NCBI GenBank assembly: GCA_021324825.1
Contig: JAJPII010000033.1
Coordinates: forward strand, 1 to 64,000
Direction of reading: 5' to 3'
Source of the DNA: Spartobacteria bacterium
Lineage (GTDB): Bacteria; Verrucomicrobiota; Verrucomicrobiia; Chthoniobacterales; Chthoniobacteraceae
Length of the DNA: 64,000 bases
Shown here: positions 15,025 to 23,542 of the stretch, one piece after another
Numbering within the stretch: the first letter of the stretch is position 1
Layout: every line of letters begins with the position of its first letter
Translations under genes and position numbers: made by a program
The notes under the pieces: generated by a model
What the model was told of the DNA's origin: nothing
What the model saw: the letters and a program-made list of their open reading frames with translations, nothing else
Databases searched by the model: none

Positions 15025-16433
15025 TCCTCCGCGATGAAGACGTTCTTCAACTCCGTGTAGCCTTCCAGCGCGCTCATTCCCAGGTCGCGCCCGAGGCCGC
15101 TTTGTTTGCAGCCGCCGAAGGGCGCTTCGACGTGGACGCTGGAATGCGAGTTGACGCTCAGCACGCCGCTCTCCACCCGCCGGGCCACGCGCAAGGCCCG
15201 CTTCAAGTCGTTCGTCCAGATGGAGCCGCTCAATCCGTAGGGCGAGTCGTTGACCTCGCGGAGCATCGCCTCCTCCGTGTCAAAAGGCCGTATGCACGCC
15301 ACCGGCCCGAATACCTCCTCGCGCCAAACCTTGTCGGTCGTGTCGCAACCGGGAATCGTCGCGGGCCGCAGATAAAATCCCCGCCCGCCAACGCGCTCTC
15401 CCCCGAGGACGCGATGGTCGTTCAAAAGAAACTCCTCCACGCTTTCCCGTTGCGCGGCGGAGACGAGCGGCCCGATCCGCGTTTGCTCCCGCTCGGGATC
15501 GCCCACGACGAGACCGCGCGCGGCCTCGATGAACTTCTCGACGAATCTCCCGTAAACCGGGCGTTCGACGAAAATGCGGCTGCGCGCGCAACAGTCCTGC
15601 CCCGCGTTGCCGAAGACGCTCATGGGCGAGGACGACGCCGCTTTCTGCAAGTCCGCGTCCGCGAAGACGATGTTCGGCGACTTGCCGCCGAGTTCCAGCG
15701 AGATGCGCTTCAAGCCCCGCGCCGCGAGTTCCATGATGCGCCTCCCGATGGCCGTCGAGCCGGTGAAGGAAACCTTGCGCGTGAGCGGGTGGGTCACCAG
15801 CGCGTCGCCGATCTCGCCGCCCGGGCCCGGGAGCACTTGCAAGACGCCCGGCGGGATTCCGGCCTCCGACGCCAGCGCGCCCAGGCGCAGCGCGCTCAGA
15901 GGTGAAAGGCTCGCGGGCTTCAACACCGCGCAGTTCCCCGCCGCGAGGGCGGGCGCCGCCTTCCAGCACGCGATGGGGAAGGGGAAATTCCACGGCGCGA
16001 TCAAGACCGCCACGCCCACCGGCTGCCTCAGGGTGAAATCGAAGCCGCCGCCCGCGACCGGAATCGTCTCGCCGCAAAGGCGCGCGATGGCGCCCGCGTA
16101 GTATTCGAAGATGCGCGCTCCCAGCGCGGCTTCGGCGCGCGCGTCGGTGATCGGTTTGCCGACGTTTTGCATGTCGAGCCGCGCGATCTCTTCCGCGTTC
16201 TCCCGGATCAAGGCGGCCAACCTCAAGAGCGCTTCGGCGCGCTTGCCGGGAGCGAGATCGCGCCAGCCTTGCTCGAAGGCGCGCTGCGCCCCGGCCACCG
16301 CCGTCTCGACATCCGCCGCGGAGGCCGCCGCCGTCTCGCAAAACACTTCCCCGGTCGCGGGATTGATCAACGGCGTCGTCCGCCCGGAAGCGCCCGCGCG
16401 CTCGCAGCCGTCGATGATCAGACCCGTTATCAC
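15021..16433 (-). CDS. NAD(P)-dependent aldehyde dehydrogenase
   Basis: This is a 470-residue class 3-domain ALDH. It has the NAD-site segment APWNFPFPIACWKAAPALAAGN, FTGSTAIGRRI, the general base Glu247 in LELGGKSPNIVFADAD, and the catalytic Cys281 in GNAGQDCCARS. The C terminus has EEVFGPVACI and PFGGCKQSGLGRD. It oxidises an aldehyde to the acid; the substrate cannot be read from sequence. It resembles the PuuC/betaine-aldehyde group. GTG 16433 overlaps the alcohol dehydrogenase stop (GTGA), and a frame open much further upstream is only antisense bias. It is the middle gene of an ADH-ALDH-GS-like operon. Confidence 0.93.
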   Translation of the reverse strand: MITGLIIDGCERAGASGRTTPLINPATGEVFCETAAASAADVETAVAGAQRAFEQGWRDLAPGKRAEALLRLAALIRENAEEIARLDMQNVGKPITDARAEAALGARIFEYYAGAIARLCGETIPVAGGGFDFTLRQPVGVAVLIAPWNFPFPIACWKAAPALAAGNCAVLKPASLSPLSALRLGALASEAGIPPGVLQVLPGPGGEIGDALVTHPLTRKVSFTGSTAIGRRIMELAARGLKRISLELGGKSPNIVFADADLQKAASSSPMSVFGNAGQDCCARSRIFVERPVYGRFVEKFIEAARGLVVGDPEREQTRIGPLVSAAQRESVEEFLLNDHRVLGGERVGGRGFYLRPATIPGCDTTDKVWREEVFGPVACIRPFDTEEAMLREVNDSPYGLSGSIWTNDLKRALRVARRVESGVLSVNSHSSVHVEAPFGGCKQSGLGRDLGMSALEGYTELKNVFIAEE

Positions 16434-17539
16434 AGCGCTTGCAGGTAGAGGCTCCGGAGATCGTCCCTTGTCACCGGCACGGGATTGGTGGCGTGGCGCT
16501 CGTCCGCGAACGCCTGGTCCGCGAGGGCGTCCAGCATGGATTCGTCCACCCCGTGCGCGCGCAGCCCGGGCGGCAGGCCGATCTCCTGGAATAGAGCGCG
16601 CACGGCTGAAATGGTCTCGGCATCGGAGGGATTCGTCAACCCCATCGCGATGCCCGGCCTGCGATAGACGCCCGGCTTGCGCGCGGCGTTGAAATCCATG
16701 ACGAAGGGGAGGCAGAGCGCATTGGCCAGCCCGTGATGCAGCCCGCACAAGGACGAGAGCGGATGCGCCAGCGAGTGCGCCGCGCCGAGGTCCTTTTGGA
16801 AGGCGATACCGCCCATCAGCGCCGCGACCTGCATCAAGCCCCGCGCCTCCATGTCCCCGCCGTTCGCGACAACGCGCGGCAGCGCCCCCGCGATGAGGTG
16901 GGCGCCCTCCAGCGCGACGGCGTCGCAGAGCGGATGGAACACGGGCGAGGTGAAAGATTCGATGCAATGGGTCAAGGCGTCGGCGCCGGTCGCCGCCGTC
17001 AGCTTGCCGGGGAGTCCACGGGTGAATTCCGGGTCGAGGATGACCAGGTTCGCGAGCAGCGCGGGGTGAAAAAGAACGCGCTTCCTCCCGCCGAGGATGA
17101 TGACGGCGCTGCGCCCCGCTTCGCTGCCCGTCCCGGCCGTCGTCGGGATGGCGACAAGGGGAGGGAGGCCGTTCCAATCCAGCCCCGGCTCGAACCCGGC
17201 CAGCGTCGTTTCGGGGCGCTTTACCCGGAGGCGCGCCGCCTTGCCCACGTCGAGCGCGCTGCCGCCGCCGAACGCCACTATCCCATCGCAACCCGCCTCC
17301 CTGTAAGCTCGAAAAGCGTTCTCCACGTCGGCTTCCCCGGGGTTTGGCCGCACGTCGGCGCAAACGGTCTTTTCCACCCCGGCGAGGGCCGATTCGAGCA
17401 ATGCGAAAGCGGTCGTCCGGGGGAGTCCGGCATCGGTCACCACGAGGGCGCGCGCCACCCCCAGGCCCGCCAGCCGCGCGGGCAGTTCCTCCCGCGCGCC
17501 GGCTCCGAAAAGGGTGGGGGTGGGAAAGGAAAAGGTCAT
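16430..17539 (-). CDS. Iron-containing alcohol dehydrogenase
   Basis: This 369-residue group III (Fe-ADH) enzyme has the nucleotide motif GGGSALDVGKAAR and the segment IPTTAGTGSEA. Metal-binding residues lie in AHSLAHPLSSLCGLHHGLANALCLP and earlier in TGADALTHCIES. Members oxidise or reduce alcohols and aldehydes with NAD(P), usually with Fe2+. It is the first gene of the three-gene operon and is divergent from the GYF-domain gene at 17595. It probably feeds an aldehyde to the adjacent aldehyde dehydrogenase (inference). Confidence 0.92.
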   Translation of the reverse strand: MTFSFPTPTLFGAGAREELPARLAGLGVARALVVTDAGLPRTTAFALLESALAGVEKTVCADVRPNPGEADVENAFRAYREAGCDGIVAFGGGSALDVGKAARLRVKRPETTLAGFEPGLDWNGLPPLVAIPTTAGTGSEAGRSAVIILGGRKRVLFHPALLANLVILDPEFTRGLPGKLTAATGADALTHCIESFTSPVFHPLCDAVALEGAHLIAGALPRVVANGGDMEARGLMQVAALMGGIAFQKDLGAAHSLAHPLSSLCGLHHGLANALCLPFVMDFNAARKPGVYRRPGIAMGLTNPSDAETISAVRALFQEIGLPPGLRAHGVDESMLDALADQAFADERHATNPVPVTRDDLRSLYLQAL

Positions 17540-17594
17540 CTGGGTCTTGCAACCTCCGCGCGTTCAGCCAAGACTAAAAAACGCGCCTTACAGA

Positions 17595-18176
17595 ATGCCT
17601 TATTACGAAGAATATTACATCCATTTAAATGGAGAGCAGAAAGGGCCCTACACCCTCTCGCAACTCATGGGCCTCTATGCCAAGGGCTTCATACCGGCGG
17701 AAACGCTCTACTGGATGGACGGCTTCGACCAATGGCATCCCGTCTCCGATCTCTGCGGCGGGCCGTTGAAGGCGTGGGCGGAGAAGCCGGACAAAAAACG
17801 GGTCTATATCTTCGCGGGCATCGCCGCGGCCGCCCTGCTGCTGCTCGCCTATTTCGGGCCGCTGGTGCGCGATTGCTGGAAGGAGGTTTCCTCCCAGCGG
17901 AAATTCACCGCCGAAGCCGCTTACTGGAAGGCCCGCGGTTTCGTGCGCGAGGAGATGAAGAGGAAGAGGGCCAACCTCGCGTTTGAACGCTTCAAAGCCG
18001 CCCAGATCGCCTTGACGAGCGGCAGCGACGCCTCCGTGGCGCTTCCCTGCACGCTCTTCCCGGCGGATGGCGGCAGCAAGCGGTGCGTCTGGCGCGTGGC
18101 TCTCCGTTTCGATGGCGAGCAGAAGCAATGGCGCCTCCTTTCCGAGAGCCAGGGGCCGGCCATCACCGCCCGCTAA
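17595..18176 (+). CDS. GYF-like domain membrane protein
   Basis: The 193-residue protein has an N-terminal GYF_2-type domain (residues 5-50; YYIHLNGEQKGPYTLSQLM, with paired aromatic residues WMDGFDQWHPV). One transmembrane helix (VYIFAGIAAAALLLLAYFG, about 75-95) follows, and then a soluble C-terminal domain of about 95 residues with SGSDASVALPCTLFPADGG that I do not recognise. GYF-type domains bind proline-rich peptides; it is tempting to link this one to the Pro-rich tail of the FHA protein at 6417, but that is speculation. The start at ATG 17595 lies just before the domain. Confidence 0.8.
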   Translation: MPYYEEYYIHLNGEQKGPYTLSQLMGLYAKGFIPAETLYWMDGFDQWHPVSDLCGGPLKAWAEKPDKKRVYIFAGIAAAALLLLAYFGPLVRDCWKEVSSQRKFTAEAAYWKARGFVREEMKRKRANLAFERFKAAQIALTSGSDASVALPCTLFPADGGSKRCVWRVALRFDGEQKQWRLLSESQGPAITAR

Positions 18177-18197
18177 CCCCGCTAACCCCGCTAACCC
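18171..18197. repeat. Three tandem copies of CGCTAACCC
   Basis: Three perfect 9-base units, CGCTAACCC, run from the TAA stop of the GYF-domain gene to just before the ATG of the next gene at 18201. The first unit contains the stop codon itself. The array may be slipped-strand expansion that sets intergenic spacing; nothing else is visible in it. Confidence 0.9.
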
Positions 18198-18200
18198 CGT

Positions 18201-18872
18201 ATGAAACTTACCTACTGGACACACTCCTGTTTCTGCGTAGAGACCGGCGCTCATCGCCTTGTCATCGATCCCTTTCTCACCGGCAACCGTCTGGCCTCCG
18301 TGAAACCCGAGGAGGTGGAATGCGATTTCATCCTCCTTTCCCACGGCCACTCGGATCATATCGGAGACGCGGTCGCGATCTCGAAGCGCACGGGGGCGAC
18401 AATCATCGCGATGGTGGAACTGGCCGCGTGGCTCGAGAAACAGGGGGCGCGGACGCACGCCATGAATCTCGGCGGCGCGCACGCCTTTCCGTTTGGCCGG
18501 GTGAAGCTGACCCTGGCCCATCACAGCGCCGCGGTGGAGGGCGCGTACCTTGGAACGCCCGCGGGGCTGCTCATCCAGGCCGGGGGGAAGACGCTTTACC
18601 ACGCGGGCGACACCGCGCTTTTCCTGGACATGAAGCTGATTGGCGAACTGAACAGGATCGACGCCGCCCTGCTTCCGATAGGAGATAACTATACCATGGG
18701 AATAGATGATGCTGTCCTGGCTGTCGAATTCCTCCGGCCAAAACTGGCGATCCCGATGCATTACAACACGTTTGACGCCATCATGGCCGATCCAGACGAT
18801 TTCGTGCGTAAGGTCGCGCGGACGGGCGCGGCTGCCAAGGCGCTCAAGCCGGGCGAGGGGATCGAGGTCTAA
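18201..18872 (+). CDS. UPF0173-type metal-dependent hydrolase (metallo-beta-lactamase fold)
   Basis: This 223-residue protein matches the UPF0173/UlaG-like lactamase fold. It starts MKLTYWTHSCFCVET, then VIDPFLTGN, then the zinc motif SHGHSDHIGDAV (HxHxDH), then TLAHHSA, YHAGDTALFLDM and a C-terminal His in AIPMHYNTFD. All the usual metal ligands are visible. The length is normal (about 225). The physiological substrate of the family is unknown. It follows the GYF gene by 24 bases and precedes the sulfate transport operon; a shared transcript is possible but not shown. Confidence 0.93.
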   Translation: MKLTYWTHSCFCVETGAHRLVIDPFLTGNRLASVKPEEVECDFILLSHGHSDHIGDAVAISKRTGATIIAMVELAAWLEKQGARTHAMNLGGAHAFPFGRVKLTLAHHSAAVEGAYLGTPAGLLIQAGGKTLYHAGDTALFLDMKLIGELNRIDAALLPIGDNYTMGIDDAVLAVEFLRPKLAIPMHYNTFDAIMADPDDFVRKVARTGAAAKALKPGEGIEV

Positions 18873-18919
18873 AAAAAAGGGTTTGCCATACTCTATTCGC
18901 CAGGTAGTGTTTCGCAACC

Positions 18920-19891
18920 ATGCGACTACACTTTCTCCTACTGCTTTTCGCCGTCCCGGCGGCGCACGCCGTCTCGCTGCTGAACGTCTCCTACGACCCG
19001 ACGCGCGAATTTTATCAGGAATACAACGCCGCCTTCGCCAAACATTGGAAAGCGGCGAAGGGGGAGGAGGTTTCCATACGTCAATCCCACGGCGGTTCGG
19101 GAAAGCAGGCGCGCGCGGTCATCGACGGGCTGGAGGCCGACGTCGTCACGCTCGGCCTGGCATATGACATCGACGTCATCGCGGACAAGGGATTGCTGGC
19201 TGGCGATTGGCAAAAGAAGTTCCCGGAGAACAGCGCCCCGTACACCTCCACCATCGTCTTCCTCGTCCGCAAGGGGAACCCGAAGGGCGTCAAGGATTTC
19301 GACGATCTCGTGAAGCCGGGGATGGTGGTCATCGCGCCGAATCCCAAGACTTCGGGCGGCGCGCGCTGGGCCTACCTCGCGGCGTGGCTCTATGCGGATG
19401 AGAAGTTTGGAAGGGACGAGGCGAAATCGAAGGATTTCGTCGCGCGGCTTTACAAGAACGTCCCGGTGCTCGACTCCGGCGCGCGGGGCTCCACGACCAC
19501 CTTCGCGCAACGCGGCATCGGCGACGTGCTGCTCGCCTGGGAGAACGAGGCGCATCTCGCATTGAAGGAATTCGGAGCGGACAATTTCGAGATCGTCACG
19601 CCGCCGTTGAGCATCCTGGCCGAGCCGCCCGTGGCCGTCGTGGACTCCGTGGCGCGACGGCATGGGAACGCGGAAGCCGCCGCCGCATACCTTGCGTATC
19701 TCTATTCGGACGAAGGCCAGGAAATCGCCGCGAAAAACTTTTACCGGCCACGCAACCCGGCCATCCTGGCGAAGCACCCGTTTCCGAAGCTGAAGCTCGT
19801 GGACATCCAGGAAGGCTTCGGCGGCTGGCGGGCGGCGCAGGGGAAGCATTTCGCGGACGGCGGCGTCTTCGACCAGATCTACCAGCCATAG
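18920..19891 (+). CDS. Sulfate/thiosulfate ABC transporter substrate-binding protein
   Basis: This 323-residue periplasmic binding protein has a clear signal peptide ([17 protein letters not shown], cleavage near residue 17). The sulfate-binding family signatures are [61 protein letters not shown] and [10 protein letters not shown]. It captures sulfate or thiosulfate for the permease and ATPase genes directly downstream (19895-22504). Gene order sbp-cysT-cysW-cysA is conserved in many bacteria. A run of eight A's precedes the gene; no SAM riboswitch is evident. Confidence 0.94.
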   Translation: MRLHFLLLLFAVPAAHAVSLLNVSYDPTREFYQEYNAAFAKHWKAAKGEEVSIRQSHGGSGKQARAVIDGLEADVVTLGLAYDIDVIADKGLLAGDWQKKFPENSAPYTSTIVFLVRKGNPKGVKDFDDLVKPGMVVIAPNPKTSGGARWAYLAAWLYADEKFGRDEAKSKDFVARLYKNVPVLDSGARGSTTTFAQRGIGDVLLAWENEAHLALKEFGADNFEIVTPPLSILAEPPVAVVDSVARRHGNAEAAAAYLAYLYSDEGQEIAAKNFYRPRNPAILAKHPFPKLKLVDIQEGFGGWRAAQGKHFADGGVFDQIYQP

Positions 19892-19894
19892 GCC

Positions 19895-20716
19895 ATGCGA
19901 AAGAAGGAAGTCTTGCCGGGCTTCGGGCTTTCGCTCGGCTACACCATCTTTTACCTGAGTCTCATCGTGTTGTTGCCGCTGTCGGCTGCGTTCTTCAAGG
20001 CGGGGGAGTTGACGTGGCCGCGGTTCCTGGCCGCCGTGACCTCGCCGCGCGTGCTGGCGTCTTTTCGGCTGAGTTTCGGGGCGGCTCTCGGCGCGGCGCT
20101 CCTTAACGCTGTGTTCGGCCTGCTCGTGGCGTGGGTGCTCGTGCGTTACCGGTTTTTCGGAAAACGCCTTGTCGACGCCCTGGTCGATCTCCCGTTCGCG
20201 CTGCCGACCTCCGTGGCGGGCATCGCGCTCACCGCCGTCTATGCGCGCAACGGCTGGATCGGGCGGTTGCTCGAGCCGCATGGCATAAAGGTCGCGTTTA
20301 CGCCGCTCGGGGTCATGGTGGCGCTCACGTTCATCGGGCTTCCGTTTGTTGTGCGCACGGTTCAGCCCATCCTCGAGGATCTCGACGCCGATTTTGAACG
20401 AGCCGCCGCCACTCTCGGCGCGAGCCGCTGGCAGACATTCGTCCGCGTCATTTTTCCGGAGATAGCGCCCGCGCTCCTCACGGGTTTCGCTCTGGCGTTC
20501 GCTCGCGGGCTGGGTGAATACGGCTCCGTCGTGTTCATCTCCGGCAATATGCCGATGCGCACCGAGATCATCCCGCTGCTCATCATCACGAAGCTGGAGC
20601 AATATGACTACCGCGGCGCCACGGCCATCGCGGTCGCCATGCTGGCCGCGTCCCTGGCGCTGCTGCTCCTCATCAACACGCTCCAGCGCTGGACGGCCGC
20701 GAGGAGCGCCGCCTGA
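19895..20716 (+). CDS. cysT: Sulfate ABC transporter permease subunit CysT
   Basis: This 273-residue inner-membrane permease has six predicted transmembrane helices and belongs to the BPD_transp_1 family. The coupling helix shows the EAA-type motif: ERAAATLGASRWQTFVRVIFPEIAPAL. The motifs DLPFALPTSVAGIAL and EYGSVVFISGNMP are typical of CysT/CysU. It begins 3 bases after the binding-protein stop. It forms the sulfate channel with CysW. Confidence 0.94.
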   Translation: MRKKEVLPGFGLSLGYTIFYLSLIVLLPLSAAFFKAGELTWPRFLAAVTSPRVLASFRLSFGAALGAALLNAVFGLLVAWVLVRYRFFGKRLVDALVDLPFALPTSVAGIALTAVYARNGWIGRLLEPHGIKVAFTPLGVMVALTFIGLPFVVRTVQPILEDLDADFERAAATLGASRWQTFVRVIFPEIAPALLTGFALAFARGLGEYGSVVFISGNMPMRTEIIPLLIITKLEQYDYRGATAIAVAMLAASLALLLLINTLQRWTAARSAA

Positions 20717-20741
20717 CCATGAAGGGTCTTTTTTCCCGACC

Positions 20742-21533
20742 ATGATCCGGAGGCTATTTCTCATCGGCGCGGCGCTCGCGTTCCTGGTGCTCTTCCTTTT
20801 TGTTCCGCTCGCGGCCATTTTCGCCGAGGCTTTCCGGCGCGGCGCGGGCGCTTATTTCGCATCGTTCCGTGACCCCGACGCGCTCTCCGCGATCAGGCTC
20901 ACGCTGCTTGCGGCGGCCATCGCCGTGCCGCTGAACCTGGTTTTCGGCGTGGCTGCCGCGTGGGCCATAGCGAAGTTCGACTTCGCGGGGAAAAGCCTGC
21001 TCACGTCGTTGATCGATCTGCCGTTCGCCGTTTCGCCGGTCGTCTCGGGGTTGATCTATGTGTTGCTCTTCGGCGCGCAAAGCTGGCTCGGGCCGTGGCT
21101 CTCGGCGCACCACATCAAGATTATCTTCGCGGTCCCGGGCATCGTGCTCGCGACGCTGTTCGTGACCTTCCCGTTCGTGGCGCGCGAATTGATCCCGCTG
21201 ATGCAATCGCAAGGGAGGGATGAAGAGATCGCCGCCGTGAGCCTCGGCGCGAGCGGCTGGCAAACCTTTCTGCGCGTGACGCTCCCGAACGTGAAATGGG
21301 GGTTGCTCTACGGCGTCATCCTCTGCAACGCGCGGGCGATGGGCGAATTCGGCGCCGTCTCCGTCGTCTCGGGCCACATCCGCGGCGAGACGACAACCCT
21401 TCCGCTGCACGTCGAGATACTTTACAACGAGTACAACTTCGTCGCCGCCTTCGCGGTGGCGTCGCTGCTGGCCCTGCTGGCGCTCGTCACTCTGGGGCTG
21501 AAGTCCTTTGTCGAATGGAGAATGAACCCATGA
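20742..21533 (+). CDS. cysW: Sulfate ABC transporter permease subunit CysW
   Basis: The 263-residue permease has six helices. The EAA-type loop is [28 protein letters not shown]. The family motifs are [51 protein letters not shown] and a helix near the C terminus. The start is ATG 20742, which directly precedes the first membrane helix. The stop overlaps the cysA start as ATGA. It is the second half of the sulfate channel. Confidence 0.94.
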   Translation: MIRRLFLIGAALAFLVLFLFVPLAAIFAEAFRRGAGAYFASFRDPDALSAIRLTLLAAAIAVPLNLVFGVAAAWAIAKFDFAGKSLLTSLIDLPFAVSPVVSGLIYVLLFGAQSWLGPWLSAHHIKIIFAVPGIVLATLFVTFPFVARELIPLMQSQGRDEEIAAVSLGASGWQTFLRVTLPNVKWGLLYGVILCNARAMGEFGAVSVVSGHIRGETTTLPLHVEILYNEYNFVAAFAVASLLALLALVTLGLKSFVEWRMNP

Positions 21534-22504
21534 GCATCGAAGTCGCGCGGGTAAGCAAGAAATTCGGCGCCTTCCCGGCGCTCGATGACGTGAGCCTCAA
21601 GCTCGAAACCGGCGAACTGGTCGCCCTGCTCGGGCCGTCCGGTTCGGGCAAGACGACGCTGCTGCGGTTGATCGGCGGTCTTGAACAGCAGGAGAGCGGC
21701 CGCATCTTCTTCGACGGCGCGGACGCCGCAAATATCTCCATCCGCGAACGGCAGGCCGGTTTTGTTTTTCAACACTACGCGCTCTTCCGGCACATGAGCG
21801 TCCTGAAGAATGTGGCGTTCGGCCTGAGCGTCCGCCCGCGGGCGAAACGGCCCCCGAGAGCGGAGATCGAACGGCGCGCGCGCGAGTTGTTGAAGCTGGT
21901 GCAACTGGAGGGAGTCGAACGCCGCCTTCCCGCGCAGCTTTCCGGCGGCCAGCGGCAGCGGGTGGCGCTGGCGCGGGCGCTCGCCATCGAGCCGCGCGTC
22001 CTGCTGCTCGACGAACCGTTCGGCGCGCTCGACGCGAAGGTGCGCAAAGAACTCCGCCGCTGGCTCCGCAAGCTGCACGACACGCTGCGCATCACCACGG
22101 TATTCGTAACGCACGACCAGGAGGAGGCGCTGGAGATCGCGGATCGCGTGGTCGTGATGAACCAGGGGCGCATCGAGCAGATCGGCGCGCCCCGGGAAGT
22201 GTACGACCACCCCGCCAGCGCATTCGTCTGCCGGTTCATCGGGAATGTGAACGAAGTCGGCGCCGCGTTCATCCGCCCGCACGATGTCGAGATCACAAGC
22301 CGCCGCAACGGAGCGCCGTCGCTCGACGCCGTGGTGGAATTCGTCAACACCGCGGGCGCCGTGGCGAAGATGGACCTGCGCCTCGAAGGAAGCGGCGAAC
22401 TGCTGGAGGCCGAATTGCCCCGCTCGCGCGAGGCCGAACTCGCGCTCAAGCCGGGCGACCGCGCGTTCGTCAAATTCCGCGACGTGCGGACATTTCCTTC
22501 CTGA
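21530..22504 (+). CDS. cysA: Sulfate ABC transporter ATP-binding protein CysA
   Basis: The 324-residue ABC ATPase has Walker [16 protein letters not shown]-loop [14 protein letters not shown], signature [15 protein letters not shown], Walker [13 protein letters not shown] and H-loop [13 protein letters not shown]-terminal regulatory (TOBE-like) domain covers about residues 235-324, shorter than in some CysA. It energises sulfate import by CysT/CysW. The start codon lies inside the cysW stop (ATGA). It ends the four-gene operon. Confidence 0.94.
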   Translation: MSIEVARVSKKFGAFPALDDVSLKLETGELVALLGPSGSGKTTLLRLIGGLEQQESGRIFFDGADAANISIRERQAGFVFQHYALFRHMSVLKNVAFGLSVRPRAKRPPRAEIERRARELLKLVQLEGVERRLPAQLSGGQRQRVALARALAIEPRVLLLDEPFGALDAKVRKELRRWLRKLHDTLRITTVFVTHDQEEALEIADRVVVMNQGRIEQIGAPREVYDHPASAFVCRFIGNVNEVGAAFIRPHDVEITSRRNGAPSLDAVVEFVNTAGAVAKMDLRLEGSGELLEAELPRSREAELALKPGDRAFVKFRDVRTFPS

Positions 22505-22516
22505 AGAGGCGGACCG

Positions 22517-23419
22517 CTACAGCGGTTTGAGGCCGGCCTCGATCCTCACCCGATTTTTTTCGAGAAACGGCGGCAGGGAGAGGCGCTCCCCGAGATGATC
22601 GACGTCTTCGCCGTCCGCGGTGAATCCCGGCCCTTCCGTCGCAATCTCGAAAAGGATGCCGCCGGGCACGCGGAAATAGACCGATTGAAAATAGAACCTG
22701 TCGATCAGCCCGGAGTTTGGGACCAGGTGTTCGGCAAGATGATCGAGCCACGCCTGTTGCGTTTCCGCGTCGCGAACGGCCCACGCGACGTGGTGGACGC
22801 CGCCCGCGCCCGGCGCGCCCCGGTTCGGCGAGACGAGCAAACGGAGTTGGGCGCCGGGCCCTCCTTCTCCCGTTTCAAAAAGCGAGGACTCGCTTTCCCT
22901 GAACCCGAGCACCCCGGTCAGGAACCGCGCCGTCGGCTCGCGTTCCTCCACCGTGAGGGTGACGTTGCTCAGACCGAAAATCGCCGCATGCAATGGCACC
23001 GGGCTTTCCCGCCACGGATGTCCGCCCGCGTCCGCCTCCGCCACGAGCCGCAGCCGCTGGCCCTCCGCGTCCTGGAAAGCGAGAGAGCCGTTCTCGATTT
23101 CGCCATGAGCCACCTTGTTTTTGTCGAACCACCCCGCCCACAGGTTGAGTGATTCCGCGCCCCCGCCCACGCGCAAAGCCGTCTCGGTCACCGCGCCCGC
23201 GCCAATCCGGGAACGAGGGACGCTCGGCCAATCAAAAAACGTCAACTCGGTTCCGGCGCTCCCGAGCGCATCGGCGTAGAAAAGGTGATAGGCCGAGACA
23301 TCATCCTGGTTCACCGTTTTCTTGACGAGGCGCATCCCAAGAAGACGCGTATGGAAATCCACATTGTATTTTGCGTCGCCGGTTATGGAGGAAACATGAT
23401 GCAGACCGTTCAACCGCAT
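22517..23419 (-). CDS. Ring-cleaving dioxygenase, VOC/glyoxalase superfamily
   Basis: The 300-residue protein has two tandem VOC modules. It opens LNGLHHVSSITGDAKYNVDFH with LGMRLVKKTVNQDD, typical of the MhqO/YkcA extradiol-type dioxygenases. Metal ligands are expected at the His in LHHVSS, the His in GGVHHVAWAV and a Glu near the C terminus (ILFEIATEGPGF). It probably oxidises a hydroquinone or catechol-like compound; the substrate is not inferable. It is convergent with cysA (12-base gap) and divergent from the Hsp70-like gene. Confidence 0.9.
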   Translation of the reverse strand: MRLNGLHHVSSITGDAKYNVDFHTRLLGMRLVKKTVNQDDVSAYHLFYADALGSAGTELTFFDWPSVPRSRIGAGAVTETALRVGGGAESLNLWAGWFDKNKVAHGEIENGSLAFQDAEGQRLRLVAEADAGGHPWRESPVPLHAAIFGLSNVTLTVEEREPTARFLTGVLGFRESESSLFETGEGGPGAQLRLLVSPNRGAPGAGGVHHVAWAVRDAETQQAWLDHLAEHLVPNSGLIDRFYFQSVYFRVPGGILFEIATEGPGFTADGEDVDHLGERLSLPPFLEKNRVRIEAGLKPL

Positions 23420-23542
23420 GTCTTAGTATAGTTTATCCGAAGCGGTTTATCGAGCATTTATCAGGGGGTCCTCATCGAGAAGGATGAAGTCTCGCGACGA
23501 TGATTGAGGTCGCATCCTCCATCGAGTAATTGTCGGGACTGC

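Noticed and set aside
12424-15060. Very long plus-strand open frame over the MoxR and GS-like genes
   Set aside because: It lies antisense to two clear genes with full motifs; the sequence has low-complexity R/E/H composition and no family features. GC-rich codon bias opens the opposite frame.
15021-17552. One continuous frame joining the aldehyde dehydrogenase with sequence inside the alcohol dehydrogenase gene
   Set aside because: The upstream part is an out-of-frame reading of the alcohol dehydrogenase; ALDH homology starts at GTG 16433.
18873-18919. Riboswitch or terminator before the sulfate transporter genes
   Set aside because: There is only an A-run and no stem-loop or SAM-riboswitch core in this gap.
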